32,672 bases of DNA from Methanosuratincolales archaeon (lineage in GTDB: Archaea; Thermoproteota; Methanomethylicia; Methanomethylicales; Methanomethylicaceae), in NCBI GenBank assembly GCA_014361445.1, contig JACIVQ010000013.1:1-32672 (forward strand). The letters are read 5' to 3'. The stretch's first letter is position 1. The number at the start of each line of letters is the position of its first letter. Position numbers and translations under genes: made by a program. Below, piece after piece: positions 6,578 to 14,805 of this stretch. Under the pieces are notes generated by a model. It was not told where the DNA came from and made no database searches. It saw only the letters and a program-made list of their open reading frames with translations.

Positions 6578-7510
6578 ATGAAAGAGCTAAGGACAGAAGG
6601 AATTACTTGGATAAACCTGGAGCGACCCACTAAGGATGAAGTAATGTCCTTAGCAAACTCCTTTCCATTTCATATCCTCAGCCTCGAGGACACCCTCTCC
6701 AAGAGGGTCCTCACCAAGGTAGAGAAGTACAGGGATTATATATTCACGGTACTGAGGTTCCCCACACACCTCTGCGAGAAGGGCGGATGTACACCTTCCC
6801 AAGTATCTTTTTTCATAGGCAACAACTTCTTGGTTACGATCCATGATGGCAGTGTGGAGGCTATTAACAACATATTCTCAAAGTGCGAAACCCAGTACAA
6901 GGAGACAGGAAAGTTTGCTCTTGAGGGTGTGGGTCCCCTCGTTTACAGGATACTCCGGGAGATAATAGGCTCAATATTTCCAATAATTGAAAACCTGTTG
7001 GAACGCCTTGAAGATCTAGAGGACGACATCTTCAGTGCGAAGAGAGAGGTTTTGCTTGAGATAACGAACCTCAGGAGGACCACATCAGACATCAGGCGAG
7101 TCTTAGCCCCGCTGAGGCGAATCATCCCAGATCTCGAGGACGGGCTCAGCGAACAGACCGGAGAGGACCTTGAGATATACTTTTCAGACCTAAAGGATCA
7201 CATCGAAAAGCTATGGGAGCTCACCGACATGTGCAGGGAGCTTGTTGAGATATACAAGGACACGGACTTCACCTTAGGACAACATAGGATGAACAGGGCC
7301 CTTGTCATCTTGACAGTCATATTCACTATCACCATTCCTGCCACCCTTGTTGGAACATTCTATGGCATGAACGTCCCCCTCCCTGGGGGGATTGAGACCG
7401 GACCTTGGACATTCCTTGGACCATACACAACCTTCATCATACTTTTGATAGTCTCATCCCTCCCTGCCATATTTATGGTGGCCTATTTCAAGAAACTTGG
7501 CTGGATCTGA
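6578..7510 (+). CDS. corA: CorA-family magnesium/divalent metal transporter
   Basis: The 310-residue membrane protein has a long cytoplasmic, helix-rich N-terminal part (residues 1-245) and two C-terminal transmembrane helices. The first helix ends in the diagnostic GMN motif (G263-M264-N265, in FYGMNVPLPGG), the selectivity signature of CorA channels. The second helix spans about residues 280-302 and is followed by a short basic end (AYFKKLGWI). Length and layout are normal for the family, which works as a pentamer and carries Mg2+ (some members Co2+ or Ni2+) into the cell. It appears to be transcribed alone from the TATA box at 6537-6548. Confidence 0.92.
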   Translation: MKELRTEGITWINLERPTKDEVMSLANSFPFHILSLEDTLSKRVLTKVEKYRDYIFTVLRFPTHLCEKGGCTPSQVSFFIGNNFLVTIHDGSVEAINNIFSKCETQYKETGKFALEGVGPLVYRILREIIGSIFPIIENLLERLEDLEDDIFSAKREVLLEITNLRRTTSDIRRVLAPLRRIIPDLEDGLSEQTGEDLEIYFSDLKDHIEKLWELTDMCRELVEIYKDTDFTLGQHRMNRALVILTVIFTITIPATLVGTFYGMNVPLPGGIETGPWTFLGPYTTFIILLIVSSLPAIFMVAYFKKLGWI

Positions 7511-7603
7511 TAAATGTATTAATGCAAATTTGCTGCCCTCTAAAACTCAGCAGGTTTACTTTGATGGTAAGTATAAGCCCAGTGGCATACAAATGGTGGT
7601 TTT

Positions 7604-8095
7604 ATGGGTTTGCTTCTTGTTACAACCCCATGCGGTAAAGAAGAGGCTGCCAAACTGGAGGTCTTGGACTGCATATTCCACGCGGACCCTGAGGCCTCAT
7701 TCATACCACATGAGTACATGGGTCTGCTTTTACTTAAGACAATATTATCCTCCGACGAGGCAGCCGCCCTCGTGAGGGACTGCCCAACCGCATACATCCA
7801 CAGAGTAGTCCCGGTGGATATTATGATAAAGTCGGACCTAGCCTCAATAATCGAAACGGTCCTCAGACTGATGCCAAAGATGCCAAGCAAAGTCCGAATC
7901 GAATGCCATAGAAGAGGTCGGTTTATAAGGTCTAGCCAAGAGGTTGAGTCTGCGGTGGGATCAGCCCTCACATCCTTGGGGCATGAGATTCAGATGCGAT
8001 CTCCCCAGACTATTGTGCGAATAGATATAATAGGTGAATGGACAACTATCTCGGTAGGACCTCCTGAAAGGTTTGCCAAAAAACTGAGGGGATGA
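7604..8095 (+). CDS. THUMP-domain protein, likely tRNA-binding
   Basis: The 163-residue protein starts with a short alpha/beta region (MGLLLVTTPCGKEEAAKLEV) that resembles the ferredoxin-like part found before THUMP domains. It continues with a THUMP-like segment, about residues 60-155 (MPSKVRIECHRRGRF, an SALTSLGHEIQM helix, VRIDIIGEWTTISVG). THUMP domains bind tRNA and are usually joined to a modification domain; here none is attached, so a partner protein is expected. A TATA-like element at about 7569-7577 places the RNA start within a few bases of the ATG. The stop is 4 bases before the next gene, so the two are almost certainly cotranscribed. Confidence 0.7.
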   Translation: MGLLLVTTPCGKEEAAKLEVLDCIFHADPEASFIPHEYMGLLLLKTILSSDEAAALVRDCPTAYIHRVVPVDIMIKSDLASIIETVLRLMPKMPSKVRIECHRRGRFIRSSQEVESAVGSALTSLGHEIQMRSPQTIVRIDIIGEWTTISVGPPERFAKKLRG

Positions 8096-8099
8096 TCTA

Positions 8100-9098
8100 A
8101 TGAGGCTTAATGTCGGTAAGGTTCCAAACGAGATCCTCAGGAACGTCGTCTTCCCGCGCTTGGGCATGGCCGACTCCTCCGTACTTTTGGGTCCCAACAT
8201 CGGCGAGGACGCTGCAATCATAAGGATAGGCGGAAAACTTGTTGCCTTCAAATCTGATCCAATCACTGGCTCGGTGGACGAAGTAGGATTTCTGGCAATC
8301 CATGTGAACGCCAACGACATCGCGACCAGGGGCGCTGAGCCGAAGTGGTTTCTCCAGTGCATACTCCTCCCTGAGAACTCGACTCTCGAGTCGCTCGACA
8401 AGATCACTTGGCAGATGGACTCAGCCGCCAGGGAGATCGGCGTATCGATAGTTGGAGGTCACACTGAGGTTACACCTGGCATAGAGCGACCAATTGTTGT
8501 CGGATCCATGATAGGCATAATCAGGAACAGCCGCTTCTTCACATCTGGGGGCGCAAGACCTGGCGACCTGCTTTACATGACCAAATACGCAGGGCTTGAG
8601 GGGACTGCCATCCTCTCTTCGGAGAAGAGGATCCTCTCCAGCCAAGGGGAATCCTTCGTATCGAGCTGTAAGCGCCTACTCGCACTCATCAGCGTGGTTA
8701 AGGAGTGCCGGATCCTCAGGGAGATCGAAGGTGTGACCTCTATGCACGACCTAACAGAGGGAGGAGTCCTTGGTGGCGCATGGGAGCTTGCCGAGGCAGC
8801 CTCCATTGGAGTATCTATTGACCTTAGGTGCGTCCCGGTACTCCCAGAGACTCAGATCATCTGCAAAGAGCTCGGGCTGGATCCGTACAGGCTCATCAGC
8901 TCAGGCTCACTCCTCTTCACAGTCGCCCGCGGCTCTGAGGTGGAAGTGGAAATCTCCCTGAAATCATCTGGCATCCCCTTTGCTAAGATCGGGGAGCTAC
9001 TCCCACCCTCGGAGGGGAGGTACTATATAGACACCAGAGGAGAGAGAAATTTACTAGAACCCCCCTCGACCGATGAACTCTGGCGGGGGGTTAGGTGA
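8100..9098 (+). CDS. AIR synthase-related (PurM/HypE-like) ATP-binding protein
   Basis: The 332-residue protein belongs to the PurM superfamily. It has the N-terminal GEDAAIIRIGG and FKSDPITGS metal/ATP segments, then VNANDIATRGAEPKWFLQCI, VGGHTEVTPGIERPIVVGSM and the C-terminal HDLTEGGVLGGAWELAEAA motif. HypE proteins end in a conserved Cys-containing tail used for thiocyanate formation; this protein ends WRGVR, so it is not a standard HypE. It also lacks the SelD catalytic Cys/Sec segment. The best name is an AIR-synthase-related protein of the COG1973/COG2144 type, with unknown substrate. The tight link to the THUMP gene (4-base gap) suggests a role in tRNA modification, which is inference. 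Confidence 0.78.
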   Translation: MRLNVGKVPNEILRNVVFPRLGMADSSVLLGPNIGEDAAIIRIGGKLVAFKSDPITGSVDEVGFLAIHVNANDIATRGAEPKWFLQCILLPENSTLESLDKITWQMDSAAREIGVSIVGGHTEVTPGIERPIVVGSMIGIIRNSRFFTSGGARPGDLLYMTKYAGLEGTAILSSEKRILSSQGESFVSSCKRLLALISVVKECRILREIEGVTSMHDLTEGGVLGGAWELAEAASIGVSIDLRCVPVLPETQIICKELGLDPYRLISSGSLLFTVARGSEVEVEISLKSSGIPFAKIGELLPPSEGRYYIDTRGERNLLEPPSTDELWRGVR

Positions 9099-9331
9099 GT
9101 CGTCGGGGTTTGAAGATTTTAAAAGAATCTTTTTCCTTTATCTGGACTTGAAGGCCCCCATGAGGGTGAAGCACTTCAATCACTGATTCCTTTCAACAGG
9201 TCGATCTTGTTCATACTTACAATTCCGCTTTTCATGATAATACTTTCACTGCTGTCTCCGCTAATCGTTTTTTCTAAAGTACAAAAAACCATAAATCACT
9301 CTACCCTCTCAGTAACCTATGGGTAAAAACT

Positions 9332-10516
9332 TTGGCCTATGACATAATCGCCCAAGAGATGCGGAGACCTACGGTCTTCAAAGACGAATCTGCACTATTC
9401 CCAGACTATGTTCCCACAAACCTAGTCCACAGGGAGGCACAGCTCAAGTCGCTTGGCAGGATCTTCAGGGTCACCCTCGAGTCCCCAGGAACAGTCTCAC
9501 AGAAGGTCACACTCGTTGGGGATGTTGGTGTTGGCAAGACCGCCGTGGCGAAGAGGTTCGGCTCGACTGTGGAGTCCCTTGCAAAGGAGAGAGGGCTCAA
9601 CCTCAAGTATGTCCATGTCAACTGTTACAAGGACAGGACGCTCTTCCTCGTCGTAAGGAAAGTAGCCCAGCAGCTAATACCTGGACTCCCGGAGAGAGGG
9701 TTTTCTGCGCAGGAGCTCTTCGGGACCATCTGGGATACGCTGGAGGGCGAGAATGCACACCTCTTACTTGCGCTCGATGAGATAGACTTCCTTGTGGCTA
9801 ACGAGAAGGACGCTCCTCTCTACTTTCTCACCAGGGTGGCTGACGAGTATATCGGCAAGCCACAACGCCTGAGCCTCATCCTAATCACCCGGAACCTTGA
9901 CTTCGTTTCAGATCTTGACAGGAGCGTCCAGAGCACACTACTCCACAACATTGTACGCTTTGAAAGGTACACCTCGGATCAGCTGTATGACATCATAAAG
10001 ATGAGGAGCATGGAATCCATCAAGGAGGGCGCTGTGAGCGAGGACGTACTCTCAATGATCGCCGAGATAGCCGCTCCTCGGGGCGATGCCAGATATGCGT
10101 TGGAGCTACTCTGGAGGTCTGGCAAATATGCAGACGCCGAAGGGTCCAACAAGATCCTCCCGGAGCACGTGAGGAAGGCCCAGTCGGACGTCCTCCAATT
10201 TCCTATAAATATAATAATGGACCTCCCGCTCCACGAGCGCCTCTTCCTCCTTTCGGTAGCCAAGGCCCTAAAGAAGAGTAAGTCCGCATACGTCACCATG
10301 GGAGAAGTCGAGTCAATTTATAGGCTCGTCTGCGAGACAAGATCCATAGAGCCAAGGAAGCACACCCAATTCTGGGAGTACCTTCAGAACTTGAAGAACC
10401 TTGGCGTTCTCCAGACGAAGATCTCAGGATCTGGATTTAAGGGAAAGACGACGCTTATAGGGCTCATGAATGTGCCCGCAGAGGCGCTAGAATCTGCGCT
10501 TTCGGGTGGTATTTAG
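9332..10516 (+). CDS. orc1/cdc6: Orc1/Cdc6-type replication initiator
   Basis: The 394-residue AAA+ protein has Walker A at residues 63-70 (GDVGVGKT), Walker B LLLALDEIDFL, sensor 1 LILITRNLDF and sensor 2 APRGDARYALELLW. A C-terminal winged helix (about residues 300-390, HERLFLLSVAKALKK to SGFKGKTTLIGL) completes it. This is the archaeal origin-recognition and helicase-loading protein. The start is taken as TTG at 9332; an ATG at 9359 would trim nine residues. A TATA-like ccataaatc at 9289-9297 fits the TTG. Origin recognition boxes were looked for in the 233 bases upstream and not seen, so an origin here is not supported. The stop overlaps the start of the next gene. Confidence 0.93.
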   Translation: MAYDIIAQEMRRPTVFKDESALFPDYVPTNLVHREAQLKSLGRIFRVTLESPGTVSQKVTLVGDVGVGKTAVAKRFGSTVESLAKERGLNLKYVHVNCYKDRTLFLVVRKVAQQLIPGLPERGFSAQELFGTIWDTLEGENAHLLLALDEIDFLVANEKDAPLYFLTRVADEYIGKPQRLSLILITRNLDFVSDLDRSVQSTLLHNIVRFERYTSDQLYDIIKMRSMESIKEGAVSEDVLSMIAEIAAPRGDARYALELLWRSGKYADAEGSNKILPEHVRKAQSDVLQFPINIIMDLPLHERLFLLSVAKALKKSKSAYVTMGEVESIYRLVCETRSIEPRKHTQFWEYLQNLKNLGVLQTKISGSGFKGKTTLIGLMNVPAEALESALSGGI

Positions 10517-10788
10517 TGTCCTTGGAGGAGATATTGTCTTCAAAGGGAAGGATCAAAGTACTGAAAGTCCTAGCTGAGAGGGGGGAACTCAACATCTCCG
10601 AAATAACACGCAGGGCTAACCTGAACCACGCCACAACCTCTTCACACCTCAAGAGGCTATGCGAACTCGGAATAGTAGAGGAGAAGAGGTTTGGGCGGAT
10701 AAGGATCTTCCGCCTAAAGAAGGAAGACCCGCGAGCATGGGCCATACAGACGCTCTTCGACTCGTTCAAGAGGGGAATTAAGGCTTGA
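10516..10788 (+). CDS. small winged-helix (ArsR-like) transcription regulator
   Basis: The 90-residue protein is nearly all a winged helix: SSKGRIKVLKVLAERGELNI, the recognition helix NLNHATTSSHLKRLCELGIV, and a wing (EEKRFGRIRIFRL). No ligand or metal site is evident. The GTG start shares its first G with the TAG stop of orc1/cdc6 (TAGTG), implying translational coupling and possibly a role linked to replication-gene expression. The linkage is visible; the regulatory target is unknown. Confidence 0.8.
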   Translation: MSLEEILSSKGRIKVLKVLAERGELNISEITRRANLNHATTSSHLKRLCELGIVEEKRFGRIRIFRLKKEDPRAWAIQTLFDSFKRGIKA

Positions 10789-10817
10789 AAAGTATGGACG
10801 TTTGAGGGGATGAACAC

Positions 10818-11255
10818 TTGAGTGTTAAAATGGTGGATATAACCCGAAAAGAACCAACGGTGAGGGAGGCAAGGGCATCTGGCAAGATCTCCCTCAAAGA
10901 GGAGACCATAGCACTAATAAAGAAGAATGCCATTGAGAAGGGGGATGTCTTTGCCGTCGCGAGGGTTGCAGCCATACAGGCCGTCAAGCGCACCTCTGAA
11001 ATGATCCCGCTCTGCCACCCAATCCCGGTGGAACACGTCTCTGTGGACTTTGAGGTGGGCGAACAGGAGGTCTCAGTGGCTGTCTCGGTGAAGACAACGG
11101 CCAAGACAGGGGTTGAGATGGAGGCGCTCACCGGGGTCTCTGCAGCCCTCCTTACCATCTGGGATATGACTAAGATGTACGAGAAGGACGCCTCTGGACA
11201 GTACCCCACAACACTCATAAAGGAGATCAGGGTAACCGAGAAGCGCAAAGGGTAA
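10818..11255 (+). CDS. moaC: cyclic pyranopterin monophosphate synthase MoaC
   Basis: The 145-residue protein matches MoaC, which converts the MoaA product to cyclic pyranopterin monophosphate in molybdenum/tungsten cofactor synthesis. Signatures are [58 protein letters not shown] and [10 protein letters not shown] (the catalytic Lys/Asp region). The TTG at 10818 is preceded by an SD-like GAGGGG (10804-10809); an in-frame ATG at 10830 is the alternative start. It begins a same-strand run with moaB, mobB and moaA. Confidence 0.95.
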   Translation: MSVKMVDITRKEPTVREARASGKISLKEETIALIKKNAIEKGDVFAVARVAAIQAVKRTSEMIPLCHPIPVEHVSVDFEVGEQEVSVAVSVKTTAKTGVEMEALTGVSAALLTIWDMTKMYEKDASGQYPTTLIKEIRVTEKRKG

Positions 11256-11261
11256 AGGCAT

Positions 11262-11795
11262 ATGGATTTTAGCCACCACTCAGACCTTCCCAGAAACCTC
11301 CGTTTTCTGATCTTGGTTACTAGCGACACTATAGCAACAAAGATCTCTAAGGGCGAGGGGTTCACGGATAAGAGTGGCGATCTCGCCATAGAAGCTATCA
11401 GCGGAGCCAACCACACAGTCGTAGACCGCCTCTACGTACCCAACGATATCTCTGCAATACGTGGGAGGGTTAAGGATGCCGCCCTAAATGGTGTTGCCGA
11501 CATCATCTTGATAAGTGGAGGGACTGGACCAGGTCCGAGAGACTTAACAATCGAGGCTGTTAGACCCTTGTTCGAGAAGGAGCTCCCAGGCTTTGGGGAG
11601 CTTTTCAGGCGGATGTCCTACGAAAATGTCGGGACCTCTGCCATAGCATCCAGAGCCACGGCTGGGATCTTGAATGGGGTCCTCATATTTGCGCTGCCCG
11701 GATCGCCGGACGCGGTGAAACTGGCGCTAGATAAAATTATAATCCCGGAATCCCCCCACCTCGTAAAGATGATCCGCGGTCATGCCCATCCCTAA
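11262..11795 (+). CDS. moaB: molybdopterin adenylyltransferase-like protein MoaB
   Basis: The 177-residue protein is of the MoaB/MogA family, which in archaea activates molybdopterin by adenylation before metal insertion. Seen are FLILVTSDTIATKISKGEGF, ADIILISGGTGPGPRDLTIE (the GGTG pterin-binding loop), GELFRRMSYENVGTSAIASR and ALPGSPDAVKLAL. The ATG is 6 bases after the moaC stop, so they are cotranscribed. In organisms relying on tungsten the archaeal MoaB serves tungstopterin assembly; that fits the AOR gene at 22554, but the metal cannot be read from this protein. Confidence 0.93.
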   Translation: MDFSHHSDLPRNLRFLILVTSDTIATKISKGEGFTDKSGDLAIEAISGANHTVVDRLYVPNDISAIRGRVKDAALNGVADIILISGGTGPGPRDLTIEAVRPLFEKELPGFGELFRRMSYENVGTSAIASRATAGILNGVLIFALPGSPDAVKLALDKIIIPESPHLVKMIRGHAHP

Positions 11796-11944
11796 GGCAG
11801 CGTATGTACAGACTGAGAGTGAGTGTTGGACAAGTTAAATTTGGTATAAGATGAGAAATTTGCGAGCATTGTTGGGCTTGACATCAAAGGCGAAATTCAT
11901 ATGCGAGAGGTGAAGATTTAAGCTACCTCGCGAGTTTTAAGATC

Positions 11945-12466
11945 GTGTCCCCCATGAACTCTGCCCCTCATGTGATCTGCATCGCTGCCTTCGGAAGGGG
12001 GTATGGCAAAACAACCCTAATTCAGGGCATTACCAAGATACTAACCTCCAAGGGCATGAGGGTCTCTGTCGTAAAGCATTCGGCGCACGCCGTTGGGAAA
12101 GACCCAGAGAAGGACACGAGCCGGTTCATGGAGTCTGGCGCCGTCGCCTCGGCTATCTTGGCAAAGGATGGTGAATGTATTATTTACCTACCGAATCGCT
12201 CCCTGGCCGACCTGATCTCATTATTCTCTTCCTTTGGAGTGGATCTAATTTTATGCGAAGGTTTCAAATCATCCCAGTATCCTAAGCTTGTCATAGTGAA
12301 CTCTCCAGAGGAACTCAAAATGATCGGAGTGCTCCAGGGCGTGATCGGCATCATATCCGAAGACCTTGCTCAAGGACAAGAACTAAAGGTCCCTGTATTG
12401 GGTAAAGACCCCTCAGCCGTGGCTGAATTTATTCTCTCCTACATCAAGGGTGGTAGTAAATCTTGA
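11945..12466 (+). CDS. mobB: MobB-like GTP-binding cofactor protein
   Basis: The 173-residue P-loop protein has Walker A GRGYGKTT (residues 17-24), SVVKHSAHAVGKDPEKDTSRF and LILCEGFKSSQYPKLVI, the hallmarks of MobB. MobB assists guanylation of molybdopterin. No MobA partner is in the window, and AOR enzymes themselves use the non-nucleotide bis-pterin form. A GTG at 11945 or an ATG at 11954 can start it. A 149-base gap separates it from moaB, so it may have its own promoter. Its TGA overlaps the TTG of moaA. Confidence 0.88.
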   Translation: MSPMNSAPHVICIAAFGRGYGKTTLIQGITKILTSKGMRVSVVKHSAHAVGKDPEKDTSRFMESGAVASAILAKDGECIIYLPNRSLADLISLFSSFGVDLILCEGFKSSQYPKLVIVNSPEELKMIGVLQGVIGIISEDLAQGQELKVPVLGKDPSAVAEFILSYIKGGSKS

Positions 12467-13389
12467 TCGACCCTTACAGCAGGAGGATCACAGGGCTCAG
12501 GATAAGCCTGACGCAGAGGTGCAACCTCAACTGCAAATACTGCCACCATGAGGGAGAGGGCAAGACGTCTGAGGAGATGACCGCTGGAGAGGTCCTCAGG
12601 ATAGTCAAGATCGCATCATCGCTCGGCATCAAGAGGGTCAAGTACACCGGGGGCGAGCCGCTCCTCAGGGGCGACCTCAACGAGATCATCAAAGGGTCAC
12701 TTGCAATCGGGCTGGAGGATGTCGCAATAACAACAAATGGCACACTGCTCAAGGGGAAAGCCTCAGAACTCAATACTGCCGGTCTTCGTAGGATGAACGT
12801 CTCCATTCCTAGCTTGGACCCTTCGCTCTACCACTCGCTCACAGGTGGGGATCTCATGAATACTATAAATGGCATCGCTGAGGCTGCGGAATACGGAATA
12901 AAAATAAAGATCAACACAGTACTGATGAAGGGAGTTAACGAAGGAGAGATACGCCGCTTCATAGAGCTTGCATCTGCCATAAACGGCTCTTTGCAGTTCA
13001 TAGAACTTGAAAACTTAAACCTGGATAACTCCTTCTTCAAAAATCACTATTTGGACCTCTCCAAGCTAGAGTCCATGCTCGAGAGGATGGCTGAGCGCGT
13101 TCTGCTCAGGGAAGACATGAACCGGAGGCACATATACATGGTTGGTGGCACGCCCGTTGAGGTTGTCCGTCCGACCAACAACCCCGACTTTTGCGCACGT
13201 TGCTCAAGGATAAGGGTGACGAGCGACGGTAAGATCAAGCCATGCTTAATGCGCTCTGACAACCATGTTGACATCCTGGGTCCAATAAGGGGCGGGGCCT
13301 CTGACGATGACCTGAGGCTCCTCTTCCTAAAGGCAGTCAGCCTCCGCTCTCCTTACATAAAAGCTCGACAAGAAAGCCTACGGTTTTAA
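12463..13389 (+). CDS. moaA: GTP 3',8-cyclase MoaA, C-terminal residues encoded by an IS end
   Basis: The 308-residue radical SAM enzyme carries out the first step of molybdopterin synthesis. The SAM cluster ligands are C20/C24/C27 (CNLNCKYC) and the GTP-side cluster ligands are C244/C247/C261 (PDFCARCSRIRVTSDGKIKPC). VKYTGGEPLLRGDL and ITTNGTL are further motifs. The TTG start overlaps the mobB stop (TTGA). The last residues (about KARQESLRF) and the TAA stop fall within the left terminal hairpin of the insertion sequence that follows, so the native C-terminus has been replaced. Archaeal MoaA proteins commonly end near this point without the bacterial GG tail, so activity may be kept. Confidence 0.93.
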   Translation: MIDPYSRRITGLRISLTQRCNLNCKYCHHEGEGKTSEEMTAGEVLRIVKIASSLGIKRVKYTGGEPLLRGDLNEIIKGSLAIGLEDVAITTNGTLLKGKASELNTAGLRRMNVSIPSLDPSLYHSLTGGDLMNTINGIAEAAEYGIKIKINTVLMKGVNEGEIRRFIELASAINGSLQFIELENLNLDNSFFKNHYLDLSKLESMLERMAERVLLREDMNRRHIYMVGGTPVEVVRPTNNPDFCARCSRIRVTSDGKIKPCLMRSDNHVDILGPIRGGASDDDLRLLFLKAVSLRSPYIKARQESLRF

Positions 13390-13396
13390 CCGTGGG
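13377..13396 (+). repeat. left-end hairpin of the insertion sequence
   Basis: CCTACGGT pairs with ACCGTGGG around a TTTA loop (8 pairs including one T-G). The moaA stop TAA starts at the end of the loop. Confidence 0.65.
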
Positions 13397-13428
13397 ATGA
13401 ATTGTCGATGAGTTTAAATACATTATTG

Positions 13429-13440
13429 CTACTAATGTAG
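13429..13440 (+). promoter_or_regulatory. candidate operator palindrome before the RHH-tnpB pair
   Basis: CTAC-TAAT-GTAG is a 4-bp inverted repeat between the TATA-like element and the ATG at 13452, at the predicted transcription start. It is short and could be chance. Confidence 0.3.
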
Positions 13441-13451
13441 TTTGATGTAGA

Positions 13452-13583
13452 ATGTCCATGCCTATTAGAATAAGAAGGGAGACTATTGAGGAGCTGAAGA
13501 AACTGAAAATCCATCCGAGAGAAACATATGATGACGTGATTAAGAGGCTGATTGAGGCGTGGAAAGAGCGAACACGTTCATAG
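13452..13583 (+). CDS. small ribbon-helix-helix protein inside the insertion sequence
   Basis: A 43-residue ORF starts at ATG 13452 and ends at TAG 13581-13583. It reads as a classic RHH fold: a basic strand MPIRIRRETIEELKKLK followed by HPRETYDDVIKRLIEAWKE. RHH proteins bind operator DNA as dimers. Its last 25 bases overlap the start of tnpB (GTG at 13559) in another frame, so the two are translationally linked. A TATA-like gtttaaata (13412-13420) and a palindrome CTACTAATGTAG (13429-13440) lie just upstream and fit autoregulation. Small genes of this kind precede tnpB in some archaeal elements; their function is unproven. Confidence 0.75.
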   Translation: MSMPIRIRRETIEELKKLKIHPRETYDDVIKRLIEAWKERTRS

Positions 13584-14797
13584 TTGGGGACAACCCTGCC
13601 TTATGGATGCTCGCGGACAACTGTGCTAGGCTATGGAACGAGGTCAACTATGAGCGTAGGCAAGCCTACATACGCTACAGGAAATTCGGATGGTACCCAA
13701 AGCACCTATACGAGAAGTACGCTCCTATAATAGGCTCGGCTACAGCCCAGCAGATAATAAACAAGAACAACGAGGCTTGGAGGAGCTTTCTTAGGCTGAA
13801 GAGGCTTAAAGCAGAAGGAAGGCTTCCAAAACACATAACCAGAGTTTCAATGCCTAGATACTGGAAGAGGAATGGAAAAAGAGAGCTCAGAATAATCGTA
13901 AGGAATGACTGCTACAAATTTGACGGTAAGTACCTATACCTTCCCAAAGGGATTAGGTTGAGGTGGAAGGGCGAACTAAAGTGGATGGGTAAGCAGGGAA
14001 GGCTTGAGATAGCCTACGACGAGGTTGACGAGGTGTGGAGGGGCTTTATGGCTGTTAAGGTCGAGAGGCCTCCGCCCAGAGGAGGCAACAAGCCCCTCTA
14101 CATAGATCTAGGCGTAATAAACCTGGCAACGGTCTGGGCTGAGGGCTGGAGGCAGGCAATAGCCTACAGCGGGAACAAATTGCTCCAAGACTGGTGGTAC
14201 TGGACGGGGAGGATCGCAAAGGAGCAGAGTAGGCTGGCAAGTGTGAACAAGGCTAAAACGTCCAAGAAGCTCAAAAGATTGTACAGGATCAGGCAGAGGC
14301 GCCTCAGGCACGCCGTAAACGCCATGATAAAAGATATAGTTGAGCGAGCATGTGCGCTCGGAATATCAAAGATAGTACTAGGGAAGCTCGAGGGGATAAG
14401 GGAAAACAACAATAAAGGCGGGAGAGCAAACTCGATGATCCACAACTTCTGGTCCTTCCAATACACAGTTAAACGGTTCAGGGAGAAATCGGAGGAATAC
14501 GGTATAGAAGTCGTCGAGAAGCCCGAAGGCGGTACCTCTAGTAAGTGCCCAGAATGCGGCTCAGAGCAAACACACAAGCGTAAAAGGCTCTTCAAATGCC
14601 TAAACTGCAACTTAGAGGCCCACAGGGACGTCGTGGGCGTATTGAATATAGCGGCCCTCCAAAACGGAGGGTGTCATGCTATCGGGGTGGTGGCGCACCC
14701 CTTGCTTCTATGGTGGAACGGGATGAGTTGGGAGCCTAAAAGGGCGATGAGCAACAGACCAATGAAAACCCTAGAAGCAAGAACCTCCCGGCTTTAG
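13559..14797 (+). CDS. tnpB: full-length TnpB (IS605 OrfB) RNA-guided nuclease
   Basis: The 412-residue protein is of normal TnpB length. The RuvC triad is D183 (LYIDLGVINLA), E278 (VLGKLEGIREN) and D357 (EAHRDVVGVLNIA). The zinc ribbon is C330/C333/C347/C350 (CPECG...CLNC). The N-terminal region (residues 1-175) is complete, unlike the copy at 3851-4678. TnpB proteins are known to be guided by an omega-RNA made from the 3' end of the element, cutting DNA next to a target-adjacent motif and favouring element retention. The start is GTG at 13559, overlapping the RHH gene. The TAG stop lies at the loop/stem junction of the right-end hairpin. Confidence 0.92.
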   Translation: MERANTFIVGDNPALWMLADNCARLWNEVNYERRQAYIRYRKFGWYPKHLYEKYAPIIGSATAQQIINKNNEAWRSFLRLKRLKAEGRLPKHITRVSMPRYWKRNGKRELRIIVRNDCYKFDGKYLYLPKGIRLRWKGELKWMGKQGRLEIAYDEVDEVWRGFMAVKVERPPPRGGNKPLYIDLGVINLATVWAEGWRQAIAYSGNKLLQDWWYWTGRIAKEQSRLASVNKAKTSKKLKRLYRIRQRRLRHAVNAMIKDIVERACALGISKIVLGKLEGIRENNNKGGRANSMIHNFWSFQYTVKRFREKSEEYGIEVVEKPEGGTSSKCPECGSEQTHKRKRLFKCLNCNLEAHRDVVGVLNIAALQNGGCHAIGVVAHPLLLWWNGMSWEPKRAMSNRPMKTLEARTSRL

Positions 14798-14805
14798 CCG
14801 TGGAG
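14785..14805 (+). repeat. right-end hairpin of the insertion sequence; likely part of the omega-RNA locus
   Basis: CTCC-CGGC pairs with GCCG-(T)-GGAG around a TTTA loop, with one bulged T. In related elements the omega-RNA overlaps the 3' end of tnpB and ends at this boundary, with guide bases just beyond. That RNA is inferred here, not seen. Confidence 0.55.

Noticed and set aside
8100-9098. Calling this gene hypE or selD
   Set aside because: The C-terminal Cys tail of HypE and the Cys/Sec segment of SelD are both absent.
9207-9326. 39-aa hydrophobic peptide (MFILTIPLFMIILSLLSPLI...) on the plus strand
   Set aside because: The composition looks like a membrane helix, but it has no SD, a TTG start, and ends in the orc1 promoter region; probably chance.
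9099-9331. Replication origin (ORB/mini-ORB boxes) upstream of orc1/cdc6
   Set aside because: No sequence resembling the known box consensus and no repeated motif was seen in the 233 bases; only a TATA-like element was found.
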